Shown here one piece after another: positions 9,933 to 21,837 of a stretch of DNA of 64,000 nucleotides (positions are counted from its first letter, which is position 1; the number at the start of each line of letters is the position of its first letter). Position numbers and translations under genes: made by a program. Below the pieces are notes generated by a model. The model searched no databases, was not told the DNA's origin, and was given only the letters and a program-made list of their open reading frames with translations. The DNA comes from Capniomyces stellatus (Eukaryota; Kickxellomycota; Harpellomycetes; Harpellales; Legeriomycetaceae): the NCBI GenBank assembly GCA_001661515.1, contig LUVW01000007.1, positions 413,082 to 477,081 of the forward strand. Direction: 5' to 3'.

Positions 9933-12900
9933 ATGGAGGATCACATTAATGTAGTGATCAGGGTCAGACCACTTAACCAGCGTGAATTAAATGGGAGAGA
10001 GAACACCAACTTTAGTCCGTGGGGAATCAACAAGAACTGTATAACTCAGAAACATTTGCTAGGCGACAGGATTGCCTCGGGTGTTTCTTATACGTTTGGT
10101 AAAGTCAAAAAGCCTAGCTAAAATATTGGGACATAGCAAGTACTAATTCAGACGCTGGGCCAGTGAATAAAATAACGACTTTGAAGTGTATGCAAAATAG
10201 ATCAAGTGTTTGACCAGAACCAGAAAACGTGTGAGGTATACAATGAGGCAATCAAGGATATCGTTGCCTCCTCCCTAAATGGGATAAATGGGACAATTTT
10301 TGCGTATGGACAAACATCGAGTGGGAAGACCGTAAGTTGGTAGTAGTATTACTGTATGGGGGTTAGTGGATTCGGTTTAAAGCAATGAATTCTAGAAAAG
10401 GGTGGAGAGATGTGATAAATGGTGTGGTAAAGCTTTATAAATGTTAAATGACAAATAGCACACCATGCATGGTTGTCCGGCCGAGCCAGGGATTATAGAC
10501 ACTGCGGTTAGAGACATATTTGAGAGCATTAAAAACGTCAGTAGTAGAAAAACAAACAAATAAATAAGGAAACAATAAATGTATTGATAAGAAACAAGTC
10601 TGATAAGGCCAATATTACCCACAAATGTAGTTTGAAGACGAATACTAACGAAAAAGGAATGATCTAATTTGTAAATACAATAGACAAGGGATAGACAGTT
10701 TCTGATTCGGGTTTCGTACTTGGAAATATACAACGAGATTATTTGTGATTTACTGGATCCAAACAAGAAAAACCTAAAAATCAATGAAAACATAAATGTA
10801 AGTAGAGAGTAGAACAAAAGATGAATGAAGTTTGAGGTTTAAACACAGGTAGTGGGTAGCAGTTGTTATAGAGGAAATTATGAACAAGTAAAGAGATAAA
10901 CTCGTGCTGGCCATAGAGAGAAGTATTTGTCAAAGACTTGACGGAGCAGATAGTACTGAGTCCAGAGGATATAACCAGACTGTTGCAGATAGGAGAAGGT
11001 AGGAAACATTGAAAATGACTTTAGATCTTTTTAATAGAAAAAAAAAGCAATAAAGGTGGGAAGGGGAGTAGAGAAAGAGCGTTTGGAAATACTTGTGTTT
11101 TTGGAGTGGTTGGTAGAAAAGTAATATAAACAATGAATGGTGATGTTTTTAGGGAACAGAAGAATAGGGTGTACAGATATGAATGAGAAGAGTAGTCGAT
11201 CACACACGATTTTCAGGCTGGTGATTGAAAGCGGAGACCAGAGAGCAGGGGGGGACGCAAATAGCAACCGTGTGTCTGATGTGAGTGTAGATGGTGGCAT
11301 ATTTACGGGAGCGGTGAAAACAAGTTCATTGAGTTTGGTTGATTTGGCAGGATCGGAAAGAGTGGGGCATACAGGGGCAGGAGGAATACGGCTGAAAGAG
11401 GGGGCGCATATAAACAAGAGTTTACTGGCGCTGGGGACAGTGATAGGGAGACTAGCAGAAAGTGGGTCGGATAGAGGGCACATTCCGTATCGAGACTCGA
11501 AGCTGACAAGGATACTGCAGCCTTCGCTTGGAGGAAATGCAAGAACAGTGATAATATGTACAGTAACGGCTGCAGAACAGTTTGTGGATGAAACACACTC
11601 GACGCTGAAGTTTGCAAATAGGGCAAAAATGATTACAAACCAGCCAGAGATAAACGAAGAGTTGCGGGGGGAGGCACTGCACAGAAGACTTAAGCGGATT
11701 GATGAGCTGGAAAGACAGGTTGGAGAGATGCAGCGAGTAGCGTTGATTAAGGATGATATGGACGAAACAGTAAAGAAACTTTGTGCGGACTTGAGCTGGT
11801 CGGAAAGCTGTAGGGCAAATATAGAGGCTGAACTTTTTGGAGTTAGGGAGAGGCTGGACCAAGTTACTGATCAAAAAAACAAAATAGAAGAAGAGTTGGA
11901 AAAGTTGGAAAGTAAAAAAGATGTGAGTGGTAGAATCGATATTAAAGCTGCTGAAATGGAGATTAAAGGGCTGGTGGAAGAAACAGGCGAGTTGAGGAGA
12001 TTATTGGAGGAAAAGGATGAAAAAGTAAGAGAAATGACTGAGAAAAACGCAGAAAAAGACAGAGAGTTGGAGGAGACTGAGAGCCAAAAAAGCGATGTGA
12101 TAGCAAAGTATGAGCAGCTGACAAAGCAGGCGAACGACCATATAGAGTTTCTAAATGCACAGTGTCGGGCATTGCAGCAGGCAAACGAACAGGCGATGGA
12201 GATGCAGGGCGCACAAAGCCAAGCAGAAATCGAAGAGCTGAAGGATATAAACACAGAACTCGGGGAAGAAAACGAAGAAATCCGAACCAAGCTGGCTAGA
12301 TCAGAAAATGAGCAGTTGGAGGCCTTGCAAAAGTTGGGGGAAGTTGAGGCAATCAAAAAAGAAAATACGGATATAAAAGAGAAAAACAGAAAAATGGAAC
12401 TGGATAACGAAGAAATAACCAAAGTTACACTTGAAAAGGATGGTATAATTGAAATTCTAAAGCTAGAGAATTTGGGATTGGTAGAAAAGATCCAAGAGCG
12501 AAACAAAAAGCTGGACGAGCTGAGCAAGGAAAACATGTCAATTGTAAAAGATAACAAGGTATTGGTTGATGGGTTGAATGAGCAAATAAGCTGCTTGACT
12601 GTTGGGAATAAAGAGCTGGGAAACAAAATCGAGCTGGTAAAGTCGGAAAGTGAGATAATCAGAAAAGAGAAATATGACATTGACCAAGTGGCGGAGCAGC
12701 TAAATGCTCAAAGTAAAGCACAAACAGAGGAAATCGGTAAATTGGGTGAAATGAACAGGGAAATGGCTGGAAAGAACAGCGAACTGATGCTTAGTATTGA
12801 GAGTTTAAGTAAAGAGAGCGAGGTAAAGGCTGTGGAGTTGGAAAACTGTTACAGATCGATCAGCGAAGCCAAAGACAAGATTGCCAATAAGGATGGCCAA

Positions 12901-15837
12901 CTAGATCAGTTAAGGCTGGATGTTGATGCTAAAAATGGTCTGATTGAGGAATTGCAAGCAACAGTCCAACAAAGAAATATTGAACTTGAAGAAAGTACAG
13001 CCGAGTTGGGGAATAAGACCCAAAGCTTGGATGAGGTTAGAGCTAGTCATGATAGGCTGGACAAACGTAGTGTAGAGATGGATGAGGAAATCGAGAAAGT
13101 CAAGTCAGAACTTAAAAGCCAAGGCCTGATGGTTAAAGACATGGAGTTGGAGTTGATAAAAAACAAAACCGAGTACAAAGAGAGGCTTCAAGAGTTGGAA
13201 TGTTTAAACACCAAGCTTGGAGCGTTAAGTGACGAGGCGGAGTGCAAAAATAGGAAAATAGAAGAGTTGGAGAAATTGCTTGAAGCCGAGCTGAAGCAGA
13301 GAAGCAGCAACGAGCTGCAAAATAGTGAGTTGCAAACAAGATATACCCAAATTATACAAGAAAACAGTGTGTTGAAGGTGAGTGTAGGAGAGCAGCAGCA
13401 GGAACTGACAGCAGCAAGAGCTGGATTTGATGAGAGTTTGAAACAGAAACAGGAAGAGGTTGAAGAGTATAAAACACGTTTGATCGCCAAAGACAAAGAG
13501 TTGAACAAAACACTTGAAAAAACACGCGAGCTGAACTGTGAGCTGGAAAGTTTGATGGCCGAAGCTACAGAAACGAAAAGGGAGGCTGGTGATGAACTAG
13601 GTCATGCCAAATCGGAGCTTTTAGTGCAAAACACAAGAATCAAGGATTTGGAGTCAGAAGCGGCCATGTTGAGCAAGGAAATCGAATCCAAGGACGAGAT
13701 GATAGACTCAAAAACTCGGGAAATAGATGCGATCAACATGGCCAAAAACGAGCTCCAGTCAAACTTGCGGGCAGAGTCAGATCGGTTAGAACAGATAACC
13801 CATGACAACACTATACTTTTAAAACCCCGGATTTTGGCTTTAATATCTATCTGCGTAAGCTACCAAAACAAACTGGGTGAACTTGGTTCAAAAGTTTCAA
13901 TGTTGGCTGAGCTATACAGTAAACTTGTTGTTGAACGTCGTGAGTTTAGGCATAGAATTGAATTTTTGGAGGCTGAACTCGTAACTTCCTGTAATACTAT
14001 CAAGAGTAAAAACGATGAATTTTTCCATCAAACTACTGTTATTGACGAACTGAAAGTCCATTCCAATGGTTTATCCAACCACATTGAAGAGTTGAGTAGC
14101 CAAAACAAGGGTCTGAATAGTCAAATCGAAGAGTTGGGTAGCCAAAATAAGAGTTTAAGTGGTCAAATTGAAGAGTTGAATAGCCAGATTAAGGGTCTAA
14201 GCAGCCAGAATATGGATCTGAATAGTCAAATTGAAGAGTTGAATGGTCAGAATAAGGGCCTGAATAATCAAATCAAAGAGTTTAGTAGCCAAAATAAGGA
14301 TCTAAGTGGTCAAATCGAAGAACTGAGTGAAAAAATTGAAAAGGCTCAAAGCGAAAAGGAAGGCGAGGTACTCCAGACTATTGAAGATGCCAAAAACATG
14401 CTTAGGCAGTTGGCTGACATCAAGGATGCTGAGATTGAAAAAAAAAACACTGAATGTGCCGAGCAACTGAAAAGCATTGAGCTTTACAAACAAGAGCTGG
14501 CTAGCAAAGACGACTTGATCCGTTCGATTGCTGACCAAAGCAGGGAAAATAGTCTAAATTATACGCAGTACGAGCACGATTTGAACGAGCATAAAGAAAA
14601 GGTCGTTTTACTAGTTGAGCAGATTGATGCGAAAAATCTGGAGATTTCTGAGCTGGAAAAACGAATTGAAAAGGCTGTAGACAAGTTGGAGAGTGAAAAC
14701 AAAGATCTGAAAGCAATGAATGTCGATTTGAATGGCAAAATTCGGCATTTGGCTTCAGAGATTGATAGTATGGCTGAAATGAACAGATCCGACAATGAAA
14801 AACATGAACATGAATATGTGCTAGTTGAAGAGGCAAATAAACTCCAATTGGCTGAAAGAACAAAGTTGCTGGAAAGCGTTAAAGTGTACAAGGCCGAGAT
14901 TTCAGCCAGCAAAGCCATAGTTGCTGCGCTTCAAGACGAAATAAATGCAAATCGGCAGGAAATTACCCAACTAAACAGCAGACTTCAGGGTGTTTCAAGC
15001 GAGTTGCAGGCCAAAATAGATGATATTTGGTCGATTAACGCTTGTTTAGCCGAGCTGAAACAAAGCATGCGTTTGAATTTGGCAGCCAAGGCAAAGCTTA
15101 TTATAGACACCATGTACACACAGAGCTTCAACCACGACTTGAGCAAGGTTACGGTGCTTGGCTCAGCAAATGGTTTAGGCTTTAAAAGTGTTGATGAAAT
15201 TACTGAGTTTGCAAGTTTGCATTCGTTGCTGGCTAGCAGGGATGAGTCGTCTGTGGGTGCTGATTTTGCCTTGGTGTTTGGAGATTTGAACGGCTCAATT
15301 GCTTCCTTATCGATTATTCTTGGTATTATTAACGACCAGGTTGAATATAGACCAGGAGTCTCAGTATTGCCAGGTGCCCAAATCATTGTGGACAGTAATG
15401 GTCTGGATAGCAACTACACTTCCACTAAAGAAATAAAAGTAGAAAAGCCCAGCGAGATTGAAGATAAAGAAAGCATTGGCGACAAAAACAATGGTAATGG
15501 TAATGGCAGCGGCAATGGTAGCGGTAATAGTATTGATGTGGGTGATTCTGCACCTCGTGTGCGCAGGAGGATGAGAAGAAAAGTGGGTGATTGCAACGAC
15601 TTGGAATCCCCACAGCCAGCCAAGAGGACCAACACAAACCAGTTTTTTTCCAGCAAAACCAGCCATCCAAAAGCAGAACCAAACTCATACGCAAGCAAGC
15701 AGAGCACCGCCGACATCAGGACCAGAGACAGCATAAACAGCCTTGAGACTGCCGATGGAACCGACCCAATCCCAAACTCCAAGCGAAGACATCGGTCTAA
15801 CGGTGATGATTTCAAACCCGAGTGCACACAGCAATAA
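9933..15837 (+). CDS. CENP-E-like kinesin-7 with long coiled coil
   Basis: Six exons close in frame: 9933-10098, 10201-10331, 10459-10536, 10699-10797, 10917-10998 and 11153-15837, giving 1746 residues. The motor is N-terminal: INVVIRVRPLNQRE at the start, P-loop GQTSSGKT near 92-99, FLIRVSYLEIYNEI, switch I NEKSSRSH near 196-203, switch II DLAGSER near 249, and GHIPYRDSKLTRILQPSLGGNA. The combination of FAYGQTSSGKTHTM and SLGGNARTVIICT fits kinesin-7 (CENP-E/Kip2). From about residue 365 to 1500 almost everything is Glu/Lys/Gln/Leu heptads, like the long CENP-E stalk. The tail ends with an Asn/Gly low-complexity stretch and a basic VRRRMRRK cluster that could be a nuclear signal. A plus-end or kinetochore motor role is inferred. 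All five introns fall in the motor part. It converges on FIP1. Confidence 0.92.
14071..14340 (+). repeat. 42-bp tandem repeat in the kinesin coiled coil
   Basis: About six to seven diverged 42-base units encode 14-residue repeats of the type IEELSSQNKGLNSQ, roughly residues 1159-1248 of the kinesin. The unit is two heptads long, so changes in copy number would lengthen the stalk without breaking the heptad register. Confidence 0.85.
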
Positions 15838-16062
15838 ACTCTGCTTATTTTGTTGGTACGGTTGTATGACTGTACAAATATAACAATCTGTTGTGGATTG
15901 TAAAAAACTAGATTTTCAATATTATAACTTCAATGTTTTAAATTTGATTATGAAAATGATATATACATATATATATGTATGTGTATTTAAACAAACTGAA
16001 AATATAAAGTAAATCAAAAATAATATAATATAAAATAAAATAAAATCCGGTGCTAGAGTACT
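15838..16062. other. Convergent 3' spacer, kinesin/FIP1
   Basis: A 225-base spacer between two converging stop codons, made of AT-rich sequence with an alternating TATATA tract (15960-15990) and AATAAAA runs (16020-16045). These are probably the cleavage and polyadenylation regions of both genes. Confidence 0.5.
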
Positions 16063-19000
16063 TCAATTCCTTCTTTTTTGCGGACGGGACTCGCGATCCT
16101 TATCGCGGTTTCTAGTGTTGACTCTAAATGCAAAGACAATGATGTTTATTTGTTAGGTCTTTTATTTATTTATTTTTGCTGCTGTTATTGTTGTTGTTGC
16201 TGTTGTTGCTGTACTTACCGTTCCCGGGACCGGTTTCTTCGATCTCCTTTGTCCCCTACAGGCGAGTCTGAACGACTTCTATTCCTCTTTGTTGGAATGT
16301 GCTATAATAGTACAGTAAATTTACAAATAAATACCACATTCATTAATTAATTTTAGCAAAAAGAAAAAAAAAAAAAATCAAAAAAAATCAAAGTAATTAT
16401 CCTGTTGGTAAATTGGTACAAACATTATAATACCACTAACCTTGGATTGCTTGTTGCTTTCGTTCCAGCTTGAATTATCTTCGTTGTCTCCATTATTGTT
16501 GCTACCCCCGCTGCTGTTTATCCCCGCAATACTGATACTGTTAGGGTTGGTGTTTGTCAATTTTGACGTTCTCCTATCCCGAGATCTCTCCTTGTCTCTC
16601 TCCTTTTCGCGACTTCTACCCTTTTCATTATCCTTATCGCCCTCGCGATCCCAATCTCTGTCTCTTTCCCTGTCCCTGTCCCTATCTCTGTCCCTGTCCC
16701 TATCTCTACCCCGGTTACCATCTTTGTCTTTTCCTACATCCTTATCCCTATCGCCTCTATCCCGGCCTCTATTATCCTTGTCATTTCTCCGACTTCTATC
16801 ATTCGTCTGATCGTTCTTACCCCTAAATTTCCAAAAATCCAAATTACAGCATTACAGCAGTTCAGCGTTATACTATCAGCCGTACAATCCACACATTCCA
16901 TCACCTGCATAACATTGCTTTTAATTCTTGTTGGTTTATAAACTAACCAAGAAAACTACCATTCATTCAATCAACGTTTAAAAATTACCTTTGATCTCTG
17001 CGATCATTTCTTCCTTTCTGCCGCATTCTATCACCGTTGGAATCGTCAATGCTCTCATTTCTATTCCGTGGAGTTGAGGGCGAGTAATTTCTATTACTAG
17101 CCCTTCTGTCACCGTCCATTTGACTGTCATTCTCGCTATTCTGACGGTACCTTTCATTGTTTCCGCCACTGTTATTTTCATTGTTGACGTTGCTGGTGTT
17201 GGGTGAATTTGTGTTTTTTTCGTCATTTCTACCGAATTGGGGACCAAGACTTTGCATATTTGGATTTGTACTGTGCTGAGGGTTCATTTGGCCTGGTCTT
17301 CCTTGGTTTGGTCCTAACCCCTGCCGGTTGTCGGCATTTCCTCCCATTAAAGGACTGGCATTCACATTTGGATTCATATCCAATGGCCTCTTCATTGGTA
17401 TGATCGATGGTCCACCACCCATTACAAGCGCATTGGGACCTTGGCCCTGACCCTGAATCTGACCTTGAATCTGACCCTGCACTTGTCCTGGGAGCTGAAT
17501 CTTATTTGGAGGTTGAATTTGGTTCTGGTTTAGGTTAGGCCCTTGCATGTTGGGAAGTTTCCCACCTTGCATATTAGGTGGCAGATGTTGTGGCTGTTGT
17601 GGTGGGGGTGGTCCGCCTCCAAACATTCCTGGTTGGTTTTGGCCTGGAAACCCGTGGTGCATTTGTCGGCCTGGAATAGGCCCCATTTGTCCCATTTGTC
17701 CCATTTGCCCCATTTGCCCCATTTGCCCCATTTGCCCCATTTGCCCCATTTGCCCCATAGGACCCATAGGACCCATTGGACCCATCATTCCTTGCATCAT
17801 TCCAGGCATCATTCCTGGCATCATGTTGTTCATTCCCATACCCATACCCCCACCTCCCATGACCTGACCCATCTGTCTGTTCATGCCCATACCCATATTC
17901 ATGCCCATGCTTGGGTTCATACCTGGATTCATACCTGGATTCATGTTTGGGTTCATGTTTGGGTTCATGTTTGGATTCATACCTGGGTTCATCATGCTGC
18001 CCAATTGCCCACCCATATTCATCCCCGGCTGCATATTCATTGCCGGCATTCCCGCTTGACCTTGAGCACCACCATCTGGTTTTTGCTGTGTCGCCACCAC
18101 TGAGCTTTGCTGCTGACTACTTTCGTTTTTAGATTTTATACCTTGACCACTTTCCTCGCTTTTACTCTGCTCTGTTTCAGCTTCAGTGATCCTAACCAAA
18201 ATCAAATATTGCAAATTGAGTTTATGTTTATCTATTTTTATTTTTATTTTTATTTTTTTTACAAAGCCAATACATAACACTTTTAATCAAATACATCAAC
18301 ACTTGCTTTGTCTCTTGGTCTTCTCCTTCTCCTTCTGGTGCTTCTTTACCATCTATTCCTACGTTCCACAACACCATTGGTTTGTTTAGTTGTAGTTCAC
18401 GTTCTTTATTAGCTATAAATGTATCAGTCCCTATTGTACCTTTCTCTTGAGGCTTATTGGCTCCAGAGTCATTGGTACCAACAACTCCTTGAGTGCCGGA
18501 TTTGTTTTCTCCGCCAACATTGCCTTGCTCAACCTTAATGGCTTTTGGTTCATTGGGTTTGACTCCTGCAGGATGCATACCCATCATCGGCGGCATCATA
18601 CCCCCCATTCCCATATTCCCCATCATCATCGAGTGGCCTGGCTGCATACCCGAATGCATGCCTCCCATCATCGGCATCCCCATCATCCCCTGCATTCCGT
18701 GCATCCCTTGCATTCCCTGCATTCCTTGCATTCCCTGAATCCCATGCATCCCTCCTGCAAACGGTACATTGGCCTGTTGCTGCTGAACTACATTCGTTGG
18801 TCCTGATGCCGACCCAGATACTGGATCCACCCCCAAAATACCAAGCTCCGGTGGCAGCATAGCTTCTCTTTTATCACCCTACATATCAACCAATTTATCG
18901 CGTATTTGATTAAATTTATCCCTTCAGTCAGCACTCCAAACCTAATTAATTATTAATAGTACCAAAACTAACAGCATTTGGCTTCATTTATAGTTCCATA

Positions 19001-20384
19001 TCTAGATCGTATGGCAAAACTATTCTTTTGATTTAAGGACTTACCGATAGATTTTTCGAATTGTATTTCTCCCGAAGTATTTTTTGCTTGATGCAATAGA
19101 AATGCCACGCCTGCTCAGTAAATCCAAAATTGAAATAATCTGTTATGTCCGACCCTGGCTCTCTCCAAGGTCTCTCTGTCCCCATCCCTGCATCATAGTC
19201 ATACAACAAAGTGTCCTGGATCATTGGTGTCAGCAACATATTCAGCTTGCCCTCTTCAACTTTTAATATCTCCGATATTTCTATTCATTTCATTTCATTC
19301 GCTTATTAGTTTAATCCTATCTGCCTCTAATCCCCAATTCGTTACATCTTGTATCCTCAGTCTAATCAATTCGCTATACATGGTTCTGGATCCCATATTC
19401 TTACCAACATGATTGTCAGGAACCTCTGATTCGCCTTCTTGATCCTGTTCAGCTGCTTCAACATCCGGGTTACTATCAATTCCATATTGGCGTTTCAATC
19501 ATCTTTAGCACAAACTATTTCGCCCCATTCAGTAAATTACAATGACAAAATGAGAGGACTGTGTAATAAAGGCACATTTATTCCAACAAAATATCCCATG
19601 TAATTGATTGATATACGCTATTTACGTTTTTATCGTCGCTTCTACCGAATCCCCAAACACAAAATCTATATCGTCGTCATCGTCATCATCTTCCTCCTCG
19701 ATTGCATATTGTAGCCCGTTCTCCACATTTTCGTCTGAAACATTGACATTGTCACCATCAATACTATCCCCATTATTGCCATTCTCTTCCTCAGCATCAA
19801 TCTCTTTATTATTTACACCCTCATTATCTAGATTCTCAAGTTCCAAATTCCCGTATTCATTCTCTGCCCCATCCTCCATCAATATATCTACCAACTTGGT
19901 TTGATCGCCCTATGTAAATATTATTTCAGAATTAATAACGCCAAAAACACTGAAGAGAAATATTGCGGAGTAACACTATTGCTCCACCCATTTTGCCTTT
20001 TACCATAAATTCATCATTACTTACATTTCCTGGCTTCCCGTCATTGTCTACTCCATCTATCAAGCAGCATTAAATTCAAGAATTGTATTTGACATTAAAG
20101 TAATATTGATTTTTACAACAATCTTTAGCATATACACAGACTTAGGCTAATCATCGAGATGGAACCCCTATAGCCTTTCCCATCCCTTTCTTCTATTAAA
20201 AAAAAGGTGTCTTGCGTATCTTTATTAATTGCTATTCAACTACTCTGCGTTGTTGCTTTGTTTCTTTATACTCACCATTTTCAAACAAGTCGTCAGGATT
20301 CTCGGCTTGTTTGCTATCAATTTCCCTTTCCTCGGAGCCACCATATAGAAAATCATCATCGCTTAATTCGCCATTCTTGTCCAT
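16063..20384 (-). CDS. FIP1: Fip1-type pre-mRNA polyadenylation factor
   Basis: Ten exons read on the minus strand: 20384-20276, 20056-20025, 19909-19626, 19472-19405, 19280-19045, 18878-18274, 18191-16989, 16822-16441, 16301-16219 and 16123-16063, giving about 1020 residues. Every phase matches; for exon 6 an alternative donor near 18294 also keeps frame. Exon 5 holds the diagnostic Fip1 motif, RPWREPGSDITDYFNFGF followed by TEQAWHFYC. Exons 1-3 give the acidic N-terminus (DDDFLYG, then a long Asp/Glu tract ending DIDFVFGD). Fip1 tethers poly(A) polymerase to the cleavage and polyadenylation factor. Exons 6-7 are unusual, being packed with Met/Gly/Gln/Asn tandem repeats. Exon 8 is RD/RE-rich like the tail of animal FIP1L1, and exons 9-10 end in a basic RS-like tail. 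Confidence 0.92.
17682..17758 (-). repeat. 9-bp tandem repeat (Met-Gly-Gln) in FIP1
   Basis: Eight or nine near-identical 9-base units encode MGQ repeats on the minus strand within FIP1 exon 7. The units are almost uniform at the DNA level, so recent expansion or homogenisation is likely. Confidence 0.9.
17911..17993 (-). repeat. 12-bp tandem repeat (Met-Asn-Pro-Asn/Gly) in FIP1
   Basis: About seven 12-base units encode GMNP/NMNP repeats on the minus strand within FIP1 exon 7, just upstream in the protein of the MGQ array. Confidence 0.88.
18688..18748 (-). repeat. 9-bp tandem repeat (Met-Gln/His-Gly) in FIP1
   Basis: Six or seven 9-base units encode GMQGMQGMHG-type repeats in FIP1 exon 6, followed by a Met/Gly-rich segment. 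This is a third, separate methionine-rich array in the same protein. Confidence 0.88.
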
Positions 20385-20977
20385 TATACTGAATAGCACT
20401 TGCCTGTCGAGTATAGTATTTTTTTTGTTCTGCTGATCCTTCTACTCTTTTTCTTATTTTAATTTTTTTTTTGAAGTTTTTGAAGTTTTTGAAGTTTTTG
20501 TTTCGAGTTTTTAATTTACTTTTGCGTTTATCCTCCTCAAAGATCTTAATTTGGCTATTAAATTGTACTTGTCTCGCGATGGTTGCTTAGCCTTTGTTTG
20601 ATTTTATTCGACTTTAACAAAAGTATAGCTATAATTTGCATTCACTCTAAAACACCAATTTGAATACATTAACCCGAAAATACCAAACTATTTTTGAAAA
20701 TGTAAATATATATATATATTGTATTATAATTTTAGGATTTGAGTTCAAAAAAAACGTGGTTTAACAAATCCATTTTGGAAAAACTTTATAAACTGGGCAA
20801 GCTTATTCAAAATCCAATTCAAAAAAAAATGCAAAATTAAACTTGGTAAGTTTGAAAATTAAGCAAATGGAACCTAGGCTATAAATAATTGTACCACATT
20901 GAAATATGGCTTGGTGCCAACAACCAACTTCTTCAAGTTGTATGTACTTTCAACATTATAACTATCACCGTGTGCAG
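20385..20977. other. Region upstream of FIP1
   Basis: It contains four tandem copies of TTTTTGAAG (20472-20500) close to the FIP1 start, then AT-rich sequence with a TATATATATAT tract near 20707. An ATG at 20906 opens a short frame that does not join cleanly to the coding-like stretch after it. Confidence 0.45.
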
Positions 20978-21333
20978 GATACGCACCACATATCCACAGT
21001 TCGAGCGTTTATGTTCGCGTTGAAGGGACGTCTCATTCAAGAACGCGTGCTACCAGTATTCCAATACTTGGTACCAATATTCCAGCAACATTTCTGTTCA
21101 AACTATACAACACTGGACTCGTTATAGATATATACTAAAATGCAGCATAAAATGAGGTAGAGGGAAACTTTGGCTTGAAGAAATTAACGGTCAATTATGA
21201 TGACTTTTTCAACAATATAAGTCTATATTACAATATACCGATGAGAAGGATAAACATGTATTTGGACAAGGCAACCAACGAAATCGAGGAACGGAAAATC
21301 GAGTATTATAAACATGTACAATCGCCAGAGTAA
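20978..21333 (+). CDS. Uncharacterised coding-like stretch, structure unresolved
   Basis: I do not recognise this. Two blocks read as protein-like on the plus strand. The first runs from a CAG acceptor-like site at 20976-20977 to about 21125 and includes VYVRVEGTSHSRTRATS and FLFKLYNTGLVIDIY. The second runs from about 21163 to a TAA at 21331-21333 and includes NFGLKKLTVNYDDFF, RRINMYLDKATNEIEERK and EYYKHVQSPE. A TACTAA branch-like motif and AG sites lie between them, so an intron is plausible, but the first exon and start codon could not be placed. The obvious upstream ATG (20906) would create a stop at the join. It may be a small lineage-specific gene or a decayed one. Confidence 0.3.
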
Positions 21334-21837
21334 CCTGGCCTTAGATGGTCGTAAATTCAACGTACCAACACTCTGTATTTCTCTATTTTTTTAGTAACCC
21401 TACTTTATGTTGACTTGGTTTCTGTATAATCAAGATTTTGGTAGATATTGCCAAGTTTCCTTTTGATCTTAGTTAAAATGTGCTGAATAGTTAAAGTGAT
21501 TTCCAACCAAACACAACAGAATAAACCAACAAATTTCTTGGTCTAAAATAATCAAACGAAAAAGAAAAAAAAAAAGTATTGATTATGAAAAATCGCAAGA
21601 GAAAAAAGAAAGTAAAGAAAAAAAACCTAAATGTTTAAATCAGAATCAAAAAATTATGAGATAATCAAGGTTTGCAAAGATAAATCAAAAACAAGCAACT
21701 CAAATTTAGATTTATTTTAACCCAAAGCTGAACTAACCTGTGATCTAAACAGCTAGCAGAAAAACTTTCCCTCACTTAAAGAAATCCTAAAGAAGAAGAA
21801 TAAAAAAAGGAAACTAGAGTATAATAAAGTGCCCAAG
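21334..21837. other. Intergenic, upstream of mL50
   Basis: AT-rich spacer with A-runs at about 21560-21625 and no supported gene. It contains the promoter of the mL50 gene. Confidence 0.45.

Noticed and set aside
11871..12680. Ser/Phe/Leu-rich minus-strand frame of 269 codons opposite the kinesin
   Set aside because: Reverse translation of Glu/Lys-rich coiled coil gives long Ser/Phe/Leu frames; no start context or family resemblance.
13800..13900. Possible retained intron in the kinesin coiled coil (GTAAGC near 13853)
   Set aside because: The only candidate GT-AG span is 40 bases and would shift the frame; the reading frame is open throughout.
17543..18103. Long plus-strand open frames rich in His/Leu/Pro or Ile/Cys/Pro opposite FIP1
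   Set aside because: They are mirror translations of the Met-rich tandem repeats on the coding strand; the FIP1 exons explain them fully.
17682..18748. Regular short repeats suggestive of a CRISPR-like array
   Set aside because: Units are 9-12 bases without spacers and lie in frame within FIP1; this is coding tandem repeat in a eukaryote.
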